The notes under the pieces: generated by a model
What the model was told of the DNA's origin: nothing
The model's input: only the letters and a program-made list of their open reading frames with translations
Database searches by the model: none
In this document: positions 1 to 5,223 of the stretch, piece after piece
How the letters are laid out: each line of letters begins with the position of its first letter
How positions within the stretch are numbered: position 1 is the stretch's first letter
From: Anammoximicrobium sp032229885
GTDB taxonomy: Bacteria > Planctomycetota > Planctomycetia > Pirellulales > Pirellulaceae
Length of the DNA: 5,223 bases
Direction of reading: 5' to 3'
Assembly: GCA_032229885.1 (NCBI GenBank)
Contig: JAVYAJ010000345.1
Span: forward strand, 1 to 5,223
Position numbers and translations under genes: made by a program

Positions 1-3000
1 CAGCGCGGCGGACGACATCACGGTGCTGGACCTGGTCGCCAGCGGCCTGGACGCCAGCCTGAAGCTCGGCGACGCGGGCAGCGAGTTCAATCAAGTCACG
101 TTCGCCGGCCCGGTGACGCTCGCCGCGGACAAAAACCTAATCGTCAACGCGCTGGGGACGATCAGCCTACCCAACACGACCAGCGACCTGGCCGCCAGCG
201 GCGCCGGAGTGATTTCACTGACGACAGCCAAGAACATCGCGGTCAATACTGGGGCAGGCATCAGCACCGCCAATGGTGACTTGACCTTGAACGCCAACCA
301 GCAAGGCTCGCCCACCTCGGGGGATTTCATCGGGATCGACATCAGCGGAGAGGTCAAGAGCACGGCCGGCGGAGGCGTCACCGTGAACGGACGAGGTGGC
401 ACCGGGACCGGCAATCAGATCGGGGTCCGCGTCCAGGCCGACGGCGACATCAGCGGTGGGGCCAGTGGTGCGCTCAGCGTCTCCGGGACGGGCGGCGCCG
501 GGGCCGGCACCGGCAATGACGGCGTGTACGTCACCGGCAGTGGCAGCACGATTACTTCCAGCGGCGGCAGTGTCGAGGCCACGGGATCGGCCGGGGGTGG
601 CAGCAGCATGTTCGGCATCCACCTGGACGCCAACGCCGCGATTTCAGCCACCGGATCTGGTTCCGCGACGCTCATTGCCGATTCGATCTTGATCGACGTT
701 AACGCGACCGTCGACGCGGCCGGCGACACGGTCAGCATTCGGCCCAAGACGACCGGCACGAAGATCGACCTCGGCGGCGCCGATGCCTTCGGTTTGCCGC
801 TCACCCTGGGTCTGACCGACGCGGAACTCGATCGGGTCAGCGCCGGGATGTTGAAGATCGGCGATGCCAACTCCGGCACGGTCACCTTGAGCGCGTCGAT
901 TTTGCCCGCGCTCAGCTCGACGCTGCTGATCACCACGGGCGCGGGGATCGACAGCACTGCGGCCAGCAACACGATCACGATTGCGAACTTGGCCTTGGAC
1001 GCGGGCGCGCACATCGGCCAGACCCATTCGGTGCGGATCGATGTGGACAATTTGGCGGCCCAGAGCCGGGGGGCGGGCGATATCCGGATCAATGACACCG
1101 ACGGACTGGACATCCCCGCGGCCGGGGTTGCCGGCGTCGTCGGCGTGAGCACGGTGGCGGGCGATATCGCAGTGAGCGCGGGAGGCACGTTCAGGACGCA
1201 CGCCGCGGTGAATGCCCGGTCGAACGGCAACGTGACGTTGACCAGCACGGGCGACTTGTTCTTCTCTGCGGACGTGTTGAGCACGGCGGGGAACTCGGGC
1301 GACGCCGGGGACGGCAGCGGCACGATCACCCTAGATTCGAGCTTTGGCCGCATGGATCGCTACGGCGGTGTCATCAAAGCCACGCAAGGTTCCGCGAACT
1401 TGCAGGCGGCCGGCGATGGCGGATATGCGATTGGGCAGTTCGGGCAGGGCTTCAAGACGGATGTGAAATACCTGGCGGCGGACGTGAGCGGCCCGGGCCA
1501 GGCGATGTCGATCTACCAGACGACGCCTCTGACGATCGCCACCATAGGCAGCCAAAAAGGTATTTCCACCAACGGCGGCCTGGTCAAAATCGAGGGGCCT
1601 TCCCTGCTGACCATTCCCGACAACCTCGGAGTCCACACGATCCGCCCCAACGGCGGCAACGTCGTCTTGTACGGGGGCGACATCGAGATCGCGACCGGAG
1701 GGAGCAGCCAAGCGGTCGATGCGCCGACCAGCACCGTCTCCATCGGTGGTCCCACGGTATCGCTGGGTGGAACTCAGGTCGGAGAATTCAGTGTGGTGGA
1801 CGCGGAACTGGACAAGATTACGGCCGCCGTGCTGGGGATCAGTGGCTTAAACAAACTGACGCTCCGGGGAGATATTTCACCCGGCGGCACGAACACACTC
1901 GATATCAACGGGGGGTTCGGAGACATCGACAGCGCCAATGCCGCGCATACGATCACCGTGGCTAATTTGCGTCTGACGACCGACCACCGCATCGGGCCGA
2001 CTAATCCGATCCGCATTGACGCTGACAATCTGGCGGCTCGCAGTTGGGACGCGGGCGGGACACCCAATATCCGCATCGTGGACGTCGATGACCTGACACT
2101 TCCCGCCGCCGGCGTGGGCGGCACGATGGGCCTGACCATCAAGGCGGGGACGATCGAATTGACCACCGGCGGCGCCCTGACCATTGGCGCCCCAATCAAC
2201 GCGCAGACTAACGGCCATGCCACCATCACCGCGACGGCCGGCGACATCGCGGTGAACGCCTACGTGCTGAGCACGGCGGGCACGGGCAGCGCCGGGGACG
2301 GCAGCGGCACGGTTCATCTCGACGCGCAGAACGGCAAGCTGACCAGCGATGGCAACGGCAGGGTCAAAGCGACGACCGGCGCCGCGAGCCTGGTCGCCGC
2401 CACGGGCATCGGCGACGCGACGAACGCGATCACGACGGACGTCGCCAGCGTGTCCGCGGCATTGACCGGCAGCGGATCGATCTTCTTGGGCGAAGCCGGT
2501 TCGGCGCTGCTTACCAGCCTCGACGCGGGCAGCAACACGGCGACCTTGACCACGGGCGTGTTCCAACTGGACAGCGACGAACGGATCGCCAACGCGACCA
2601 ACGTGGCGCTGAGCGCAGCGGCGACTTTGGATATGAACGGCAAGCATGAGACGGTCAACTCGCTGGCCGGGTCCGGCGCGGTGACGAGCACCGCCGCTGG
2701 CGCCATGACCTTGACCGTGGGCGACGGCAATTCGCAGACGTTCTCTGGCACGATCGGCAATGGCAGCGGCACGATCGGCTTCACCAAATCCGGCGCTGGT
2801 ACGCAGAGGCTAGCCGGCGCGAATACTTACACCGGCCCGACGGCGGTGAATGCGGGCCGGCTCGATGTGGACGGCTCGCTGGCCGTCGGCAGCACGGTGA
2901 GCGTGGCCAGCGGCGCCACGCTGGGCGGGACGGGCACAATCCATGGCACGGTCAACAACAGCGGCACGATTGCGCCGGGACACAGCACCGCAATCCTCGA

Positions 3001-5223
3001 TACGGGGGACGTCACCTTCGCCGACGGCTCGCTTTTCGCGGTGGAAATCAATGGTACGACCGTCGACACGCAATACGACCAACTGAATTCCAGCGGCACG
3101 ATCGCCCTGGGCGGCGTGGCGGGGGTCGGCGGGGCCGCGCTGGCGCTCAGCGGCAGCTACACGCCGGTCGCCGGCGACTCGTTCACGATTGCGCAAGGGA
3201 CGTCTCTGACCGGCACGTTCAATACCCTGCCGGACGGCAGTACGGTGATGTTCAAGCAGCAACCGCTGGAGGTCAACTACACCGCGACCGCCGCGGTGCT
3301 CGCCTACGATCCGACACCCGTCATCGACGGGACGTTCGGCGCGGACCAGTTTTTTGTCCGCCGCGACGATGCGAACTTGGAAGTCCGCACGGGCGCAGCG
3401 TTTCCGAGCGGGACCGTGGTCATGTCCACTCCGTTTTTCAGCTTGACGAATCTGACGATCAACGGCCTGGATGGCAACGACACGCTGACCGTCGACCTGT
3501 CCAACGGCGACGCAATTCCTTCGGGCGGGATCGCTTTTAATGGCGGCAACCCGACGACCAACCCCGGCGACAAACTGATCATCACGGGCGGCAACCAAGG
3601 GACCGTCACCTACGATTACACCAACGCCCACGACGGCAACGTCACGATGTCCGCGTTCGGCACGATCACCTACATCGGGCTGGAGCCGATCACCAATAGC
3701 GGTAGCTCGCTCCACGTGATCTTCAACCTGCCCGATACCGCGGACGCGGGCATCACGCTCGAGGATGACAGCGGCCAGCTCAAGTTAGCCAGCCTAAACA
3801 ACACTTTCGAGCAAACGACGATCGCCTACCCTGCGGCCAATGGATCGATCACGATCAATGCGGCCGGAGCTATGTACAAGGCGCAGACCATCACGGTTAA
3901 GGACCTGGCGCTGGGCTCCAATACCAAGCTAAAGATCGCGGGCGACGGGAACGACACGGTGACCTTCGCCCCCACGAGTTCGCTGAGCGTCACGGGCGCG
4001 CTGGACGTCATGACCGGAACCGTCAACGTGAACAAGCCTGTATCGGCCGGCGGCCAGATCGACATCATCGCCGGGACGGTGAACCAGAATACTGGCGGGA
4101 ATCTGAGCACAACCGGTGGCTCGCCGATCAATGTCACGGCCACCGCCGGCCATATCACGATGGTCGACGGCACGACGACAACCGTCACAGGCGGCAACGG
4201 GGCGATCGCCTACAAAGCCACGGGCGACGTGGCGCTCAGCCTGTTGAGCACCGGCGGTAACGTGATCGTCACTGCCGACAGCGACAATATCGGCGGCGGC
4301 GCGATCAGCGATAATCTGAGTGGTGAAAGCGCCAATATCATCGGCGATCATTTGGCCTTGCGCGCCGGCAGTGGCATCGGCAGCGGCGAGGCGCCGGATG
4401 CTACGGATATCGATGTCCAGGTCGGCACGCTGGCGGCGGTCACGCGGACCGGCGACATCAATATCCAGGACCTCAGCGGCGGGTTGAACATCGACACGTT
4501 CGACGGCTTGTCGGGTGCGGAGATCACCACCGGCGCTACGGGCAACCGCATCACCATCGTGACCGCCGGTCCGCTGAACGTGGCCGCAGGGAATCTCGTG
4601 AAGAACACCAGCACCAGCGGCGGCAATGTTGTACTGGCCGCTCAAGGCGCCAGTAGTAGCGACGATCTGACCGTCAATGCCGACATCTCGGCCGCCGGCA
4701 ACGGCGGCGTATGGTTGAACGCGGGGCATTCCATCGAGCTGACGACGGGCGTGACGGTCAGCACCGACACGGGGCCAATTATGTTGCTCGCGGGCACCAA
4801 TTACACCGGCGGCAATGCGGTGGCGGACGGGGACGGCGGCGGCGACGTGAAGATGGTCAATGGATCACTCGTCGCCTCGAACTCAGGCGATATCCTGATG
4901 GCCGCGCCGAACGACGTGCTGTTGAGCGTGGTAAACGCTGACCACGATGGAACTGGGGCGGCCGGCCACGTGATCGTGGTTGCGGACTTCGCGGGGGTGG
5001 GCGGCACTTTGGCCGATAACACTGGCGTCATCAAAGACAATACGGTCGCCGAAACCGCCAACATCATCGGAAACAGCGTGGCCCTGCGAGCTGGCAGCGG
5101 GATCGGCGACGGCGTGGCGCCAAACAACGCTGACATTGACGTGCAGGTGGTCACATTGGCCGCCGTCACACGGACCGGCGACCTCCACGTGCAAGACCTG
5201 AGCGGCGGTTTGGTCATCGGCAC
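1..5223 (+). CDS. Giant beta-strand-repeat adhesin-like protein, internal fragment (both ends missing)
   Basis: The frame starting at base 2 is open for all 1740 complete codons. The translation is coherent: alternating beta-strand patterns with Gly/Asn/Asp turns, rich in Ala, Gly, Thr, Ser, Val and Asp. I read no cysteine codon and only two Trp (residues 682 and 1571), which is usual for exported repeat proteins. Modules in order are FHA-like strands with short tandem repeats (1-227), long repeat A1 (271-474) and A2 (598-805), a PATR module (854-960), a passenger-stem-like segment (974-1102), an RTX-like/LEPITN module (1104-1232), and long repeats B1 (1383-1498) and B2 (from 1614). The likely role is a long beta-solenoid fibre for adhesion or surface structure outside the cytoplasm, inferred from repeat families only. 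No catalytic motif is visible. Signal peptide, secretion route and anchor lie outside the window, so type V secretion, type I secretion or another route cannot be distinguished. The family resemblance points to Planctomycetes. The reading frame is certain, the general class likely and the biological role unknown. Confidence 0.95.
2..325 (+). other. FHA-like beta-strand region (residues 1-108)
   Basis: This stretch holds short strands separated by Gly/Asn turns, such as KNLIVNALGTISLP, GAGVISLTTAKNIAVNTGAG and ISTANGDLTLNAN. The pattern of 'GxIxLxxxxNIxVxxGAxIxTxxGDLTLxA' is what filamentous-haemagglutinin-type and related beta-helix proteins show. It is cut by the window start, so I cannot say whether it is the tail of a longer repeat unit. 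It runs without a break into the short tandem repeats that follow. Confidence 0.55.
326..682 (+). repeat. Four tandem ~30-34-residue repeats (residues 109-227)
   Basis: Four successive units start at bases 326 (FIGIDISGEVKSTAGGGVTV), 416 (QIGVRVQADGDISGGASGAL), 518 (DGVYVTGSGSTITSSGGSVE) and 611 (FGIHLDANAAISATGSGSAT). The shared pattern is an aromatic or polar residue, then G-[IV]-x-[VIL], five or six variable residues, an Ile-containing strand, a Gly-rich turn, a strand of the form VxVxGxGG, and a GTGN-like or SSM linker. The first two units end in GTGTGN and GAGTGN. The last unit is degenerate after its first half and ends in ATLIAD. Each unit would fit one or two coils of a beta-helix. 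The units differ at many positions, so this is an old array rather than a recent expansion. The unit boundaries are my reading by eye. Confidence 0.65.
812..1423 (+). repeat. Long repeat A, copy 1 (residues 271-474)
   Basis: This is the first copy of a unit of about 200 residues that recurs at 1793-2416. It opens with LTDAELDRVSAGMLKIGDAN, a motif I recall from FHA-like giant proteins of Planctomycetes and cyanobacteria. It continues with NTITIANLALDAGAHIG, VRIDVDNLAAQSRGAGDIRI, LDIPAAGVAGVVG, and VLSTAGNSGDAGDGSGTI near its end. Each landmark has its counterpart in the same order in copy 2. In the second half, bases 1304-1324 are identical to 2291-2311, while most of the rest has diverged. 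The unit probably forms several beta-helix coils. No catalytic residues are evident. Confidence 0.75.
1424..1792 (+). other. Linker between the two A repeats (residues 475-597)
   Basis: This segment, still in the same open frame, separates repeat copies A1 and A2. It is richer in aromatic and polar residues than its surroundings (YAIGQFGQGFKTDVKYLAAD, MSIYQTTPLTIATIGSQKGI). It then turns into a strand series ending NGGNVVLYGGDIEIATGGSS and VSIGGPTVSLGGTQVGEFS. The layout 'TDVKYLAADVSGPG...IYQTTPLTIATI' resembles the inter-repeat strands of FHA-like proteins, where a 'dvttlaa' strand is followed by 'plti'. A weaker counterpart may follow copy A2, where ITTDVASVSAALTGSGSIFL begins at about 2429. 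I do not recognise a named domain. Confidence 0.45.
1793..2416 (+). repeat. Long repeat A, copy 2 (residues 598-805)
   Basis: This is the second copy of the unit at 812-1423. Matching landmarks are VVDAELDKITAAVLGI (with LTDAELDRVSAGMLKI), HTITVANLRLTTDHRIG, IRIDADNLAARSWDAGG, LTLPAAGVGGTMG, and VLSTAGTGSAGDGSGTV (with VLSTAGNSGDAGDGSGTI). The copies start 981 bases apart. Small indels separate them, for example near residues 685-690, and synonymous positions have also changed, so the duplication is old. One of the two tryptophans of the fragment (residue 682) sits here, replacing an Arg of copy 1. The unit is followed directly by strands leading into the PATR module. Confidence 0.75.
2561..2881 (+). 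other. Autotransporter-associated beta-strand (PATR) module with leader (residues 854-960)
   Basis: The core at residues 924-960 includes FTKSGAGTQRLAGANTYTGP, followed by TAVNAGRLDVDGSL. This is a clear match to the remembered PATR consensus 'LTKTGAGTLTLSGANTYTGGTTVNAGTL' (TIGR02601 / PF12951 type). The leader, FQLDSDERIANATNVALSAA then ATLDMNGKHETVNSLAGSG and a strand around TLTVGDGNSQTFSGTIGNGS, is the usual sequence before such a core, where 'DLNG..ETVGSLAGSG' precedes 'FSGTI'. PATR modules form part of the passenger beta-helix in exported proteins and are common in planctomycete giant proteins as well as type V autotransporters. Only one clear copy is present in the window. The module assignment is strong; its binding function is unknown. 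Confidence 0.88.
2921..3307 (+). other. Passenger-stem-like segment after PATR (residues 974-1102)
   Basis: The segment opens LGGTGTIHGTVNNSGTIAPG, then has VTFADGSLFAVEINGTTVDT, QYDQLNSSGTIALGG and SGSYTPVAGDSFTIAQ, and closes with FNTLPDGSTVMFKQQPLEVN. This matches the familiar end of autotransporter passengers, 'GGTGTI.G.V.N.GTLAPGNS', 'L.VEI.G...YDQL.V.G.A.LGG', 'F..LPDG'. In classical autotransporters the outer-membrane beta-barrel follows this segment. Here the same open frame continues into other repeat modules, with no barrel in the window. The matches are from memory of the family, not from a search. Confidence 0.75.
3311..3697 (+). other. RTX-like turn plus LEPITN module (residues 1104-1232)
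   Basis: Landmarks are TPVIDGTFGADQFFVRRDDA, then LTINGLDGNDTLTVDLSNGD, then GGIAFNGGNPTT, GTVTYDYTNAHDGNVTMSAF, and the closing ITYIGLEPITN. I recall this order from many planctomycete giant secreted proteins, where 'LTINGGAGNDTLTVD...GGLTFNGG...GTVTYTFTNANDGSV...YTGLEPI' recurs. The GLDGND turn looks like half of a calcium-binding RTX nonapeptide (GGxGxDxUx), but it stands alone, so calcium binding is doubtful. The module directly follows the passenger-stem-like segment. Its function is unknown. Confidence 0.65.
3698..4147 (+). other. Beta-repeat stretch with second GDGND turn (residues 1233-1382)
   Basis: The segment continues the preceding module with LHVIFNLPDTADAGITLEDD and LASLNNTFEQTTIAYPAANG. 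I recall both as common followers of the LEPITN motif in planctomycete proteins. A second RTX-like turn, IAGDGNDTVTF, lies at about residues 1313-1322. From about residue 1325 the sequence returns to FHA-like strands (LSVTGALDVMTGTVNVNKPV, GGQIDIIAGTVNQNTGG, SPINVTATA) that lead into repeat B1. No catalytic motif is visible. The boundaries are approximate. Confidence 0.5.
4148..4495 (+). repeat. Long repeat B, copy 1 (residues 1383-1498)
   Basis: This is the first copy of a unit repeated from base 4841. It starts GHITMVDGTTTTVTGGNGAI (with GDVKMVNGSLVASNSGDILM in copy 2) and continues with GDVALSLLSTGGNVIVTAD. It has its best-conserved core at 4322-4495: ANIIGDHLALRAGSGIG, DIDVQVGTLAAVTRTGDINI and QDLSGGLNID. 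I counted about 42 identities in 58 core residues against copy 2 with no gap. The pattern 'ALRAGxGIG...DIxxxVxxLAAxTxTGDIxIxDxxGGL' is typical of FHA-like beta-solenoid units in giant bacterial surface proteins. Confidence 0.8.
4496..4840 (+). other. Spacer between the two B repeats (residues 1499-1613)
   Basis: This segment begins TFDGLSGAEITTGATGNRIT and runs through ITIVTAGPLNVAAGNLVKNT, GGNVVLAAQGASSSDDLTVN, ADISAAGNGGVWLNAGHSIE and VSTDTGPIMLLAGTNYTGGN. The strand order 'GNxIxIxTxGPLxV...GGNVxLxAxG...DLTVNAxIxAxGxGxVxLxAGxxI' is regular FHA-like beta-helix sequence and is probably part of one 242-residue unit together with repeat B. It carries the second tryptophan (residue 1571). If the period holds, an equivalent of this stretch should follow copy B2 beyond the window. 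Confidence 0.55.
4841..5223 (+). repeat. Long repeat B, copy 2, cut by the window end (from residue 1614)
   Basis: This is the second copy of the unit at 4148-4495. Landmarks are GDVKMVNGSLVASNSGDILM, NDVLLSVVNADHDGTGAAGH, VIVVADFAGVGGTLADN, then the core at 5048-5221 with ANIIGNSVALRAGSGIG, DIDVQVVTLAAVTRTGDLHV and QDLSGGLVIG. Relative to copy 1 it carries insertions around residues 1647-1655 and in the Gly/Asp-rich turn after VVADF. The cores are 726 bases (242 codons) apart. Codons for identical residues often differ at the third base, for example in LRAGSGIG. The unit is still in full match at the last base, so it continues outside. Confidence 0.8.

Noticed and set aside
326..682. CRISPR array or DNA-level tandem repeat
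   Set aside because: The periodicity is at protein level, units differ in length and DNA sequence, and there are no identical direct repeats separated by unique spacers.
396..692. A 98-codon plus-strand open frame in a different register, and others at 4711-4941 and 4980-5201
   Set aside because: Low-complexity Arg/Ala/Pro/Ser translations overlap the tandem repeat and repeat B of the real frame. I saw no sign of an independent gene.
415..1353. A 312-codon minus-strand open frame rich in Pro, Ala, Ser and Val, with similar frames at 91-414, 1774-2247, 2314-2787 and 3826-4197
   Set aside because: The composition is what complementing GGC/GCC/ACG/GTC-rich coding DNA gives in another register. 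There is no domain, and the region is fully explained by the + strand gene. The hydrophobic look is an artefact, not evidence for a membrane protein.
2561..3307. A classical type Va autotransporter ending within the window
   Set aside because: PATR and stem-like sequence are present, but no outer-membrane beta-barrel follows and the frame stays open to the window end.
2810..3715. A 301-codon open frame on the minus strand, and similar ones at 3929-4729, 1877-2647, 644-1201 and 215-622
   Set aside because: These are in codon register with the sense gene. They stay open because the sense codons TTA, CTA and TCA are rare here. Their translations are Arg/Ala/Asp/Val-rich with no recognisable domain, while the sense frame is continuous and shows known modules.
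1..5223. A new multigene system (defence, secretion or biosynthetic cluster)
   Set aside because: Only one gene fragment occupies the window, and it shows structural repeat modules without catalytic motifs or partner genes, so nothing here supports such a system.

Overview
The whole window is the inside of one very large protein-coding gene on the + strand. Reading from base 2, the frame stays open for 1740 consecutive codons and leaves two bases of a further codon at the end. It contains no stop, no convincing start and no intergenic gap, so both ends of the gene, with any signal peptide, promoter, anchor or secretion domain, lie outside. I see no RNA gene, mobile element, CRISPR array, terminator or second gene.

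The product is a repetitive, surface- or secretion-type beta-strand-repeat protein (giant adhesin-like). It is rich in Gly, Ala, Thr, Ser, Asp, Val and Ile, has no cysteine and has only two tryptophans. Module order, in residues counted from base 2: a filamentous-haemagglutinin-like start (1-108); four short tandem repeats (109-227); a roughly 200-residue repeat, copy A1 (271-474); a linker (475-597); repeat copy A2 (598-805); an autotransporter-associated beta-strand (PATR) module with its usual leader (854-960); a passenger-stem-like segment (974-1102); a module with an RTX-like GLDGND turn and a closing LEPITN motif (1104-1232); a beta-repeat stretch with a second GDGND turn (about 1233-1382); and two copies of another long repeat, B1 (1383-1498) and B2 (1614 to the window end, still running).

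The organism is most likely a GC-rich bacterium. From memory of the families, this mixture of PATR, 'DAELDRV/KIT' FHA-like units and the 'LTINGL.GNDTLTVDLS...LEPITN' module is typical of giant proteins in Planctomycetes (Pirellula/Rhodopirellula-like), but that assignment is inference and was not searched. The modules probably stack into a long beta-solenoid fibre displayed on or released from the cell. Nothing here indicates an enzyme, a defence system or a multigene pathway. The points of interest are the mosaic architecture and the diverged internal duplications.
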